Position numbers and translations under genes: made by a program | Source of the DNA: Balamuthia mandrillaris | Lineage: Eukaryota; Discosea; Longamoebia; Balamuthiidae | Direction of reading: 5' to 3' | Assembly (NCBI GenBank): GCA_031835245.1 | Contig: JAVKOQ010000047.1 | Coordinates: 21,001-85,000, forward strand | Length of the DNA stretch: 64,000 bases | Notes under the pieces: generated by a model | The model's database searches: none | Told to the model about the DNA's origin: nothing | What the model saw: only the letters and a program-made list of their open reading frames with translations | Shown here: in pieces, positions 23,049 through 33,960 of the stretch | Position numbering within the stretch: position 1 is the first letter of the stretch | Layout of the letters: each line of letters starts with the position of its first letter

Positions 23049-26000
23049 ATGACCAAGACGACACGAATTCAAAACCTTCCGGTGGTGAGTGTATTGTCCC
23101 GCGGAGACACAAAAATTATAATTATTTTGTTTGTCGTTTTCGTCTTCTCCTTTCTCTCTTCTCTGCTCGGTGCACCGGTGGTGGGACTCTATCGTTTGTC
23201 TGTAGCAAGGACCCGGAAAGGGAAGGGGAGTTTTGGGGAGTTACCACAGGGCAAAGAAAAGATGCACAGATTACCAAGGACAGAGGGGGTAGGGTTTCAC
23301 TCTCCCTATTCTTTTCCTTCTCTCTTTCTCTCAGAGATGAAAGGAAGAAAAAAAAAGCAGTTTCCTCCATAACGTCGTTACTGAAACGTTTGCCTCTCTC
23401 TTTTCCAGAGCGTGGACCGGTTCTTTGAAGGAAAGAACGTTTTCCTGACAGGATGCACCGGCTTCCTCGGCAAGATCGTTTTGGAAAAGCTGGTACGAGC
23501 ACTGCCCGGCATCAAGCGCGTGTTCGTCCTCATACGACCGAAGAAAGACAGCACCCCTGAACAACGGCTCCACTCTGAAGTGCTGCAGTCGCCTTTGTTC
23601 GGACCCTTGCGGGACCTCCTTGGGGAGGACTGGGACAGTTTCATCAGCAAAGTGGTGGCAGTGAAAGGAGACATCCTAGAAGAGGAGTTGGGCATGGACC
23701 CCCACATGATACAGCGGGTGCAGGAGGAAGTGACGGTGTTCATCCACTGCGCGGCCACCATCAGCTTCGACGAGCCGTTGCTGGACGCCATCAACCAAAA
23801 CGTCATCGGAACACTGCGCGTGTTGAAGCTCGCCAAGAGCTGCCGACGCGTGGACGTCTTCAACCACGTCTCCACGGCCTATGTCAACAGCGACCGGTCG
23901 GGCTTCATAGAGGAGAAGATCTATCCGCTGCCCTTTGACCCGGAGCAAATGGTGGAAAACATCCTGAGCCTGTCTCCACAACAGGCCGAGAAGCAAACCA
24001 AGAAGCTGCTGGGCCGTCATCCCAATACCTATACCTTCACCAAGAGTCTCTGCGAGAACATCCTCCGCAACAAGCGCGGCAACATCCCTTTCGTCATATG
24101 CCGTCCCTCCATCATAACAGGCAGCTACAAGGACCCCATTCCGGGATGGATCGACACATTCGCAGCGGCCGGTGGCCTCTACGCTGCCTGCGGCTTCGGA
24201 CTCCTCCGCTTCTTGCCCGGTAACTACGAGAACGTGACGGATCAGGTGCCCGCCGACTTTGTGTCCAACTGCATCCTAGTGAGCTGCGCTCTTTGTGCCA
24301 ACAAGAACAAGCTTTCCATCTTCCACGTAGGCACAAGCCATCGGCAACCGCTGCGCTGGTCCACCGTGAAGAAGAACTTACTGCCATACTACCTCATGAA
24401 CCCGCCTAAGCGCAGCATGGGCAAACCCAGCTTCCAGTTCATCACGGGACCGTACCCCATGTATGAGATGCACTATCTCTTCCGGTGGATTCTGCCTGTT
24501 ACCCTCTACTCTGCCTTTGCCAAGACCGTCGGTCATCCGACCCACCTCAAGCAGGCCAAGCTCCTTCAACGCCTGGAGCGTAGGCTCTCCAGATTCACGG
24601 AGACCTTTCGCCACTTTGTGGAGAACGAGTGGGTGTTTGCCGTCAACAACTCAGACCAGCTGCTGGCCCAGATGACTCCCGCTGAGAAGGCTCACTACGA
24701 CTTTGACTCCGCGAAGCTGGACTGGACCGACTATCTCCTGAAGTACTGCTACGGCCTGCGAACCTTTACCATGAAAGAAAAAGGCTTGAAGCCACCCACC
24801 TCCGCTGACTACGTCTACACACTTCCCCTCCAGCTCCACCGGAGGCCCTTCTCCGACCTCACTTTCGCCTTCAAGAATCAACTGGTCATCAACAACAGGA
24901 ACGTACGCAGAACAGGGGAAGAGCTCAAGACTATCGTATTTCATTCCAAGCGAGTACAAGAGGCCATCCTTAAGGAATCCCTTGACACCAAGAAGCCCTT
25001 GGAGAAGGTCCAGAGCCGAGCGCGAGAGATCTTGGACACTATGGGGGCGGAGGCGTCTCCTGCCATCATGCGCAGCTTAGGATGGGCCTTCAGAAAGATT
25101 TACCGCAGGCTATATTCAGGAGTGGTCATCAATGAGATTGGAATGGAGGGAGCTAAGAAGCTCTTTGCACAGAAGGGGCCTATGGTTTTGATTCCCACGC
25201 ATCGTAGTTACATCGACTTTTTGATTGTGTCCTACCTGTTTTACTCCTTTGATCTTCCGGTGCCCCACATTGCTGCTGGTGATGACTTTTTGAATGTTAC
25301 TATCGTCAACTGGCTATTCCGTCACTCTGGTATGCACACTTATTGTGTCCTCTCCTTTCTTCTTTTATTTTAAAAAGGCTCATATCGGTCGATTTTAGGT
25401 GCATTCTTTATGCGAAGGACGTTTGGAGGGGACGAACTCTACAGAGCTATCTTTACCGCCTATACCCAACGGTTGTTATTGGATGGTTTTCCCATCGAGT
25501 TCTTTATTGAAGGCACCCGTAGCCGGAGTGGCAAGATGCTTCAACCAAAACTTGGCCTTCTCTCTATCATCACTGACACCTTCTTTGATGGTGTCGCTCA
25601 CACTTCGCCCCAATCTCCTGGTAACAAGAAAGGAACGAGAAACATGGTTGAAGACCAAGGCCCCGAAGTGCTTACCGACATACACTTCATCCCCATCTCC
25701 ATTAGTTACGAGAAAGTGGTAGAGGAACATGCCCACGTAAAAGAAATGATGGGAGAAGGAAAGAAGAAGCCCACCCTATCGGGCTTGCTTGCTGCTGCTC
25801 GCTGGGTACTAACTGCCGATTTCGGTAGGATCAACGTTCAGTTCGGCACCCCCATTTCTCTGGAGCAGTTCTCTCGCGACTTCTTGACGGCCCCACAGCC
25901 TGCTGACCTTTCTCAAAACTCGCTCTTGTCTTCAACCACCTCCTCTGCCCTTACAACCTACATACCCTCATCCTCTTCCTCCGGAGCGTTTACCCCACCA

Positions 26001-27172
26001 GTACCTCCCTCTCTCTACCGTTCTTTCACGGCTCGTGCTGTGGCTCAAAAAGGAGCGGTGGATCAAGTGGTCAAACAGACAGAAAAGAGGAACGAAGAGA
26101 TCGTGAAGGAAGCTAACAGAGGAAGCAACGTGTTGGTTGGCGTCAGAGCAGAACACCAGCTCACAGCAGAGGTTAGGAGGAAGATTGTGTTGGAGCTGGC
26201 GTACAAGGTGTGCCGCGAGCTTAACAAAAACAATGTTTGCATGTCCACTGGCATCATCGCCGCCTTGATTTTGGCCCATCGTAATGGTATCAGTCTCGAT
26301 GAGCTAACCGAACGGTATCCTCTTCCTCTCTCATTTGTTTTTCCTTCTGTTCTTGTATCGATCTAACTGTATAACTATATTCAGTTATGATTGGCTGAGA
26401 AACGTAATTCAAGAACAAGGCGGTTGGGTGGATCCTGTCTTCCATCCTACTAACTTTGTGGTGCAACGTGCTCTCAAATTACTTAGCCCCCTTGTCCAAC
26501 AAAGAAACGAGAGAGTTGAAGCCTCCACCCCTACCTTCGAGGCACAACGGCACTGGATTCATTTGGGTTAGTCTTCTTTTGCCCATCTTTGCTACTCACC
26601 AATCCTTTTATTAACACCTTTCTCCCTCATTATATTTGGTAACCAGGATTCTATCGTAACCAGCTATTACACTTATTTAAGGATGAAGGAGTGGTATGTT
26701 TGGCATTGGCTAGTTTTGGCAACGAGCAAACCATGACCAACGTCGATGAAGGCGGCAAATTCGAGAATCCACCTGGCGTTAGCCTCAACGACTTGATGCA
26801 CAGCATCGAACGCTTGCATCAGCTCTTCCAATTTGAATTCATCCCGAATGAAGTTCAGGTATGTTCTCTTTTGTTTAATCTTGTCATTTGGTAGTGCATA
26901 AAACTTATGAAATGCAAAACAAAAAAATAAATAGGATTATTTATCAGTCATATCAGCATTGAATGAGAAGAAAGTTTTAACCATCCAAAAAGAGAAAGGA
27001 GAGGAGGCAGATGAGAGCAAGTGGAGGATATTTGTGCCACCCAGTGGAGAGCATCATTATTCTTTCATTTGTTCCCTGTTCTGGCCTTTTGTGGACAGCT
27101 ACTGGCTGTTCTCTCTCAGTCTGTTCTCAGCTTTGCCCGACCGAACGTTGGCCGAAGAGCAGCTCATTGGTA

Positions 27173-27205
<33 letters not shown>

Positions 27206-27577
27206 CCTTCCTCTCTCCTCCCTTCCTCCTTTCAATGGACATTCTAACCAACACAATCTTCAGAGAGAGCACAGTGGTTCGGTGACCGCCTTTACAAGGA
27301 TGGGACGCTGCATTTCTTCGAGAGCAACAACAAGGAGGTGCTGAAGAATGCAGTATACGTGTTCCAGGAGTGGAAGGTCATAGAAAGAGCAGGAGCGCGG
27401 GCTGGCAGCCATCCTTCTCTTATGGTCCGCCTCGCGCCGCAGTATCGCAGCGAAAAGAAGCTGGAGGAGCTTTCCGAGTTGCTGTTCAAGTACAGGAAGC
27501 GCAGCAGCCTGAGCGGCGGCGTTACCGGCTTCCGAAGGAAGATGATAACCGAGTTTCCCGTTCTGGCCAGGTTTTGA
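23049..27577 (+). CDS. Bifunctional fatty acyl-CoA reductase / DHAP (glycerol-3-P) acyltransferase fusion
   Basis: Two enzymes of ether-lipid synthesis in one polypeptide. Exons 23049-23084, 23409-25329, 25399-26314, 26385-26566, 26647-26858, 26935-27169, 27264-27577; 1271 aa. Residues ~13-510 are a fatty acyl-CoA reductase (acyl-CoA to fatty alcohol, NADPH): FLTGCTGFLGK, VFIHCAATISFDE, NHVSTAYVNSD, the active-site region YTFTKSLCEN (YxxxK) and FVICRPSIITG. From ~residue 570 comes a GNPAT/PlsB acyltransferase: HRSYID (HxxxxD), GAFFMRR, FFIEGTRSRSGK and IPISISYEK, all four blocks intact. The protein ends ARF, which fits the PTS1 pattern [SAC][KRH][LMF], so peroxisomal import is likely. As I recall, Dictyostelium has the same fusion. 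GNPAT starts ether lipids and FAR supplies the alcohol, so the fusion couples both inputs. One acyltransferase intron carries CT repeats. Confidence 0.93.
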
Positions 27578-27792
27578 TCTTCATCACCACCTTTTCCTCC
27601 CCTCTTTTTTTATCCCCTCCCCTCCTTCCGCAAGAGTTTCTGTTATTAAAAGACAAGACGACACGATAGTACGGCTAATATAGGCTCTTCTCCCCTTATT
27701 TGTCGCTGTGTGCGTCTTTTGGGTTGGTTTGTTGTTTTTTTGACGAAGGGGGCACCAAGAAGGCGGTGTTGGAGGCGAGAAGATAGAAGAGG

Positions 27793-29671
27793 ATGTCGCA
27801 TGTTGATAAGAAGAGGGCTTCTCAATCTGTTGGATTCCGTCTCTCGGCGGAAGTTAGGCTGGAAGACCTCGCCAAAACGTCATCTTCAAACGATCAGCAG
27901 CCAGACAAGGATCACACCACGGGCGAGAGAAAGAAGAGCAGCAGACACCACCACACCAGCGGACGGTCCGTTAAAGGTTCTGAGGATGGAGTCGGTGAGA
28001 AGTCAAGTACTTCTTCTGCTTCACGTTCCAGCAGAACTTCGGACGATGGAGTGGAGAGGCCAGGTTCTTCTTCGCGTTCGCACAAAAGCGCTGATGACGG
28101 AGGAGGTGAGAGGCCTCATCCTTCCACCTCAATAAGTGAACCTAGCGCTGCGGAACGATCAGGAGAAGGACATCGCAGCAGAAGGAGCCATAAACGAACG
28201 GCCTCAAGCTCCCACACTTCCTCCTCCCAACTCTCGAAAGATAGGAGCAGACGGGACCGAGACAAAGATAAAGAAAAAGACAAAGAGAGAGATGGGCACG
28301 ACAGCCGAAGAAAGGACAGAGGCAAGGACAGCTCCCAGAGACGCGAGGACGGAGAGAGCAAAGGAGAACAGAGGAAATCATCGCGCGACAAGTCCGACCG
28401 CAAAAGCTTGGCTGCAGCTCTCCCTCTGGGAGCAGTGTTGGAAGAAAACGAAAAGAGCCTCTCCTCTGGCTCCTCTCAGTCAGCCAGCTCCCCAAGAAAA
28501 CACAGATACGGAAGCCAACGGGACAGGGGACAATCGGTGGGCTCTACCACTCCCCGCAAGGAGCGGCCCTCTGCCATGTCTTTGTTTGGAGACATCACCA
28601 AACAGGACCAGGCCAAGGTGGAGGAGCTTTCAGCTTCTGGATCGCCCAAAGCAGGCGGCTCTACATCATCCACCACGCGAACAACTCCTCGTCTCAGTTC
28701 TCGCGGGAGCAGCAGCGCCGATCTTCTGGCCGAAAACAGCGACAAGAGTCCCAAGACCTCGCCAAAAACATCAGCAACAGCAGCAACTCAAGAGTCAGTC
28801 GAGTCGCCGTTGCTCTCCCGACTGAAGAGGACTCGTTCACAGTCAGCATTGATTGGAGAAAAGATGCGCTCCCTTCGTTTCCATCGAAAGAAAACCGATC
28901 CCGCTTCGGCCACCGCGACCGCCCCAACCGCTTCTTCGCCTCCCACTCCTCAAAGAGAGGCCTCCAGCGAATTGTCCTCTCCCGTGGCCCCTTCACGACC
29001 ACCAATGGCAAGAACAGGCTCCAGCCTCTCCTTGAAGCGGGGTGGCACCCTGCGAGGAAAGGACCTTTTCGCTGGAGGTAGCGAGAAGGGCATCACAGAA
29101 GAGAAGGTGCCGGTGCGTGCGGCCACGCTTCGGCGAAGCAGGTCCACATTTGGCACGACATCTCTTTTGACCATTGACAAAGAGGAGAGCCGACGTTCCT
29201 TCGTCATTCACGAGAGCAGCTCCTCGCCCAAGACGACGGAGCCCGAAGAGAAGCCCCCGCAAAGCAGCTCTTCAGAGTCTGGCATGAAAGGAGGAACGCC
29301 TGCGGCTCTGCCATCCTCGTCGTCAGCAGCGACGCTCAAACAAACCAGCTCTGAAGACCTTCAAAAGTCACTGGCAGAGGTGGCTTCCTCCCCCACCCAC
29401 CCCAAAGAGGAAGTTAGGGACCTGGCCTTCCTGCAATCCCAGTACTGTCCTTCCCTCCCCCTCTCTCCTCTCGTTCATCGCGCTCATTCTTCCATCCAAC
29501 ATTCTCTTCAGCTCTCCAAGTGAATTGTGTGCTCTGCTCCAAAACCTGTTGGACGGATGGCAGGGCAGAGAAGCCAGTTTATCAGGGAAGGAACAACAAG
29601 ATATCTGTTCAGCCATTCAGGAATGCATGGTCACCCTCAAACAAGCCACCCTCTCCCTTCAAGCATGTTAA
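27793..29671 (+). CDS. Large disordered Ser/Arg/Lys-rich protein, unknown
   Basis: Not recognised. Exons 27793-29441 and 29512-29671 give 602 aa. Residues ~30-480 are low-complexity: Ser/Arg/Asp/His-rich with two near-repeats of the type DDGVxRPxSSSRS near residues 80-105, then DRxxRDKDKEKDKERD-type charge clusters. Short basic/Ser patches (SLSLKRGGTLRGKD, RAATLRRSRSTFGT) look like phosphorylation or binding sites. Past the intron the last 50 residues form an ordered, likely helical tail (SELCALLQNLLDGW, ICSAIQECMVTLKQA) ending in Cys, which could be an interaction module. An alternative reading without splicing stops at 29523, but the spliced frame gives the more protein-like C-terminus. Confidence 0.65.
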
Positions 29672-29950
29672 CAGCAGGCGAAAGGGGGAGCTCCCCCTTG
29701 CCTCCAGCATTTATGTATTATGTGAACAAAAAAATGAACAGCAAAAAGAAGGAATAGAAAACGACACCAAATTGAGCAGTGCACCACCCACCACAGAACA
29801 ACAAAACGAGCAGAGAAGAAGTAGCAAAGAAGTAGCAGAGGCAGTAGAAGGCCAGAGGTAGTGGAAGGGATCGACAAGGAGCAAACCCTCTGGAGAGAAA
29901 AGGCCTGGTTTGGCTTTTTAGCCCTGTTCTCTCTCTTTTCATCACGCAGG

Positions 29951-30328
29951 ATGGCGGAAGAGCAAAGAGAAGACCAGCTGGTGCAAAAGATATTGGAGTT
30001 TGTGGGGATCAGCCAGGCCACAGAGGGGGAAGCTTTGGAATATCTGCAGCGCCACAGGAACGACTTGGAAGGCGCCGTGGCCGCTTACTTCAATGATAAA
30101 GAGCAACGACGGAGAGGGCCTTCCCCTCGTGGTGGCGGCGGAGGTGGCGGCGGCTTGACTGCTCACAACGCTAGGAACACAACGTCCAGCAGCCGCGGTA
30201 GTTCCAAACCTCTTCCTGCCGCGCGCAATAACTATTCCTCTGGGCCACCCATCACTGTCAGGGTTTGTTCTTTTTTTTGTTCCTTCCCTCCTACAAGGCA
30301 GAGACAGAGAGGAAACAATGAGAGCACA

Positions 30329-30380
<52 letters not shown>

Positions 30381-31240
30381 GTATCAATGAGACAAAGAGG
30401 AAGAGAGAGAGAGAAGTACTTTTACCACTCAATTGAACCGGCATTCTCTATTAGCTATTCCTCGAGCATAACATGCGAGAATGGAAGCGAGTGGACTTGG
30501 TGGATGTGGAGCACCCTACCGTTGAACATGAGAAAGGCAGCATTGCCTCCTTGAAAGAGCTATGCGGCCGTCTGATCGTGGCAGAGACCGTAACAACCGA
30601 TCGTCTCGTACACGAGCTGCGTGGCAAAGGCAAAAGCAAGAAAGCAGCAGCGGCGGTGACGGCTGGAGGCGCTCCCGCTTCCCTTCACAAGAAAAAGAAA
30701 AATGGAGGAGGAGAGAAGAAGAGGGAGGCACAGAAGAGCTCTGATAGAAGAAAAACGGAACGAGAGGAGCTCCCGCCTCCTCTTTCTGCTGTTGGACCAT
30801 CCAGTTCCACTGGGTTAAAGAACAAGGAGGACGAGGATGATGACGACGAAGGAGAGGAAGAGAGTGGTGTAAAGGATTGGTCCAGAGCGCATGCACCCCT
30901 TATAACAGAGTTCGATGTGCTGAAGGATTCGTTGCCCCTCGATCTCTGCCAATACCTTCAATATCTGCGTAAGTGCCGGCCTCGGGCACAGCAATGTCGG
31001 TTTGGCCAGGATGCAACCTTGTATGACGTTGGCGTACGTAGAGCAATCTTACCTCTTCCTAGTTTTATTAATTATGCTAACCCTTCACATTCTGTGATGT
31101 GTAGGTATGGGCTTCGCTCAACTTTGGCATTCCATTGCACCGAATGCGGTTTTGGGCATTTGTAAAACGTCGCAATAGAACAACCCGACCTGCATTTCCG
31201 TTTGAGCCATCCAAGTTTACACAACGTATCCCTCTTCTTG

Positions 31241-31273
<33 letters not shown>

Positions 31274-32650
31274 ACCTCTCTCCCTTACTCTCTCTTTCTC
31301 TCTCTCCCTCTCCCCTCTCGAACTTATTTGCTTTTTGTTGTCTCGCTTTTTGGTTGACGCACAGCGATACAAAGCCTACTGCAACATAAGAGATCAACCG
31401 TTTTGAATTTATTTTTGGAAGAATCAACAGCTCCAAAGGTTAGCCATACACAAGAGTATTTAACCTTCGCCACTATTGAAGCTGCTTGGCAACCATCTGC
31501 TGTTGGTACGTAGTCTTTTATTGTACTTAAACAATGATCAGCAAGAGAAGGATGAAAAGCGAGGGATCTTTCTTGTGATATTAATAGGGCTTTTAATTTG
31601 GCAACAGTTCCCCATCCAAGTGGTAGCAACGACACAAAAGCGCACACTCCTCTCTTTCCTGTACATAACCCTGAGGAAGACGCTTTGATCTTTTTCAAAT
31701 ACTACGACCCATCCACTGAGACATTAACGTATGCTCTCTGTTCTGTCTTTTTTTTTGTCCTATTGCTTACTCTGATGAAAAATAGTTACATATGCCACTT
31801 GTATGTGCATCTCGACCAACAGATAGAGAACGTTGTGCCTCTTCTCAATGAGAAGATGGGCTTCTCCAACGATTTGTCTTTATTGCTATTTGAGGTACAT
31901 CATCCGGCATACCGGTTTTTTTTTGAATTACTTTCTTTTACATTAACATGCTCGGGTCGCTCTCTGTCCAGGAAATCAACGAAGTGATGATCGATCCACT
32001 GAGCGCTTCAGACACATTCAGGAAAGCTGAGCTTTCCAATGGAGATTGCATCACGTTTCAACTCTGTCCCTCTGAGTTGCGTCTCGTTCTCTTCTCTTCG
32101 CTGTGCTCTCTTTCCCTTTCTCTCGCTCTCTCTCTCCCTCTCTCTCACTGTCGCTCACTCTCTGATCACTTCATTTTTTGTTTCTCACCAACAAACCTAA
32201 AACCAACAGAGGAAGCACGTGCCGATGGGCTTTAGCAACAGACTATTATCAATATTTGTTGCGGTGGATGCGGGTTAGTTTCCGCACAGCAGTTGCCCCT
32301 TACGAGGAGGTTTGTTGCCTTCTCATTGAGAAGACTGCTACATACGAGCAGATTCTTGGCCAGCTGGCCACCTTCTTATGCCTAGACATGTCCGACATCC
32401 ATTTGCTTTCTCTCTATGAACACAATGGGTAACTTTTCTCCTGCTTTTCTTTATTCATTTATCTCTCTCTCTCTCTCTCTCTCTCTCATCGTTTACACAT
32501 GCAACGAACAGGCCACATGGACGACCCGCACCAAAAGCGATAGCACCTGATGACACATGGGTGGCCAGCAGGTTACTGCGCCCAACGGGCCCTCAATACC
32601 AACACTCTTCCAGCAATCTTACTCTCTACTTCTCTTTCTGCGAATTGTAG
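29951..32650 (+). CDS. UBA-like domain fused to a USP7/HAUSP C-terminal Ubl (HUBL) region, no protease domain
   Basis: Nine exons: 29951-30262, 30455-31033, 31105-31225, 31365-31505, 31608-31728, 31786-31894, 31972-32075, 32210-32428, 32512-32650; 614 aa. Residues ~8-50 look like a UBA/TAP-C helix bundle (LVQKILEFVGISQATEGEAL, NDLEGAVAAYFND), then a Gly and Lys/Ala-rich linker and an acidic patch. From ~residue 255 the sequence follows the USP7 ICP0-binding/Ubl array: HRMRFWAFVKRRNRTTRP, LNLFLEESTAP, the strong block EEDALIFFKYYDPSTETL, FRKAELSNGDCITFQ, and a further Ubl (FRTAVAPYEEV, LATFLCLDMSDIH). No USP Cys or His box and no MATH domain are seen anywhere in the gene. It may bind ubiquitin and USP7 partners, or activate a protease in trans (inference). 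Confidence 0.75.
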
Positions 32651-32864
32651 AAAGTGTACCCCGCCCGTCTTTGTGCTTTCTTGGTTTTAGTTTTTTGTTC
32701 AAGTGTGCACTTGTATGGTTTTTTTTTGTGTATTTGTTTATAGCTTCAAATGCAAACAAACTTCCCTCTGCCTTCTGCCTTGTGCGGCCAACGAACCCCC
32801 AAAATACAAAAAAAACAAAAAAACAAAAGACGATAAGTATCTTATAGAAAAGAAGGAAAGGACG

Positions 32865-33393
32865 ATGCGCGTCGTTTGGAGGTGTTACAATGGAAGGCAG
32901 AGCGCTGCGCGCTTCACGGCCACTTTCGAAGGAACAGGCGCTTTCTGTTCTGTCGGTCAGCAGCACCGCACCACCGCGGCCAATACGGCAACCTTGCGGG
33001 AGGGACGTGCGTCGCTCTTTGCGTCCGCGCCTTCTCTCCCCCCTTGCCGACCGGGCTGGTGGGGCAACTGCTGCCCGTTGCAACAGCAGCGGCATCAACA
33101 CCGTGCTACCAAAAGGGAGGTAGTAGAACAGAAGGAGGATGAGGAGAAGGGAGAAGAAGAACAAAAAGAAGAAGAAGAAGAAGAAGAAGAAGAAGAAGAA
33201 GAAGAAGAAGAAGAAGAAGAAGAAGAAGAAGAACAAGAAGAAGAAAATAAGAAAGCGCAAGCGGTAGATTGCGTTTTCTCGCGGACAAAACAGCTAGTAG
33301 AGAGCGAGCTGGAAGAAAAATTTGTGTTGGGAAGCGGGCGGGGTGGCCAAAACCTACACAAGACCGCCAATTGTGTCTTTCTCAGACACGTAT

Positions 33394-33434
<41 letters not shown>

Positions 33435-33503
33435 CCCACTCACTTCTTGCCTATTATGTACAGATACCAACAGGGTTGATAGTGAAGGTAATGCGCAAGT
33501 GGC

Positions 33504-33547
<44 letters not shown>

Positions 33548-33818
33548 TCTCTCCTCATAACGCATCCCGAAAAACTGATCCGCGAAAACTTCTTCCTGTG
33601 TTCAGTGTCACAAGACGCGTTCCCAAGAACAGAACCGCAAAGTAGCGCGCAAGTACATGATGGAAAAGCTGCGGCAGCTGTATTTTCCAGCGGAGAGCAA
33701 AAAGCTGAGAAGACAAGAGCTGATTAGGCGAAGAAAGCAGCGTAAGCTGCGACGTTTGTCCTCTCCCTCCGGCCTGGTTGCCGCTGCCCTTCCTCCCTCT
33801 TCCGCCGCCAACGGATGA
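32865..33818 (+). CDS. Mitochondrial class I peptide release factor, MTRFR/ICT1-like, with poly-Glu tract
   Basis: Codon-independent peptidyl-tRNA hydrolase/rescue factor of mitochondria. Exons 32865-33389, 33464-33487 and 33606-33818 give 253 aa. The leader (MRVVWRCYNGRQSAARF) is a plausible presequence. Residues ~100-125 are an almost pure Glu run encoded by a GAA array. The catalytic loop follows as FVLGSGRGGQNLHKTANCV with the GGQ tripeptide, then HIPTGLIVKCHKTRSQEQN, and the basic tail with RKYMMEKLRQLYF and RRRKQRKLRRL that such factors push into the ribosome. The second exon is only 24 nt (IPTGLIVK). Both introns contain long CT arrays. MTRFR (C12orf65) is a closer fit than ICT1 because of the basic tail. 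Confidence 0.88.
33164..33244. repeat. GAA trinucleotide array in coding exon
   Basis: About 25 consecutive GAA-type triplets with rare interruptions, read as Glu in the release-factor frame. Confidence 0.95.
33393..33553. repeat. CT microsatellites in two adjacent introns
   Basis: CT runs at about 33393-33431 and 33511-33553 flank the 24-nt middle exon of the release-factor gene; both are on its sense strand. Confidence 0.95.
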
Positions 33819-33960
33819 CCTCTTCGCCACCAAGCCTTCCTTTTAGTCGAGAGGAATTCGGAAATGAATTAAAGTTGAATTCCTCAGCATCGCTGAACGA
33901 GAGACTTTAGGAGAAGAAGTTCACCACCACAAAGCAACAACAACAAAGGGCGAGCTCGTG

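Noticed and set aside
27793-29262. Alternative frames over the Ser-rich gene
   Set aside because: Only the chosen frame is open throughout and splices to an ordered C-terminus.
32619-33260. Minus-strand frame of poly-Phe/Leu/Ser over the GAA array
   Set aside because: Antisense of the release-factor exon; the plus strand carries the GGQ domain.
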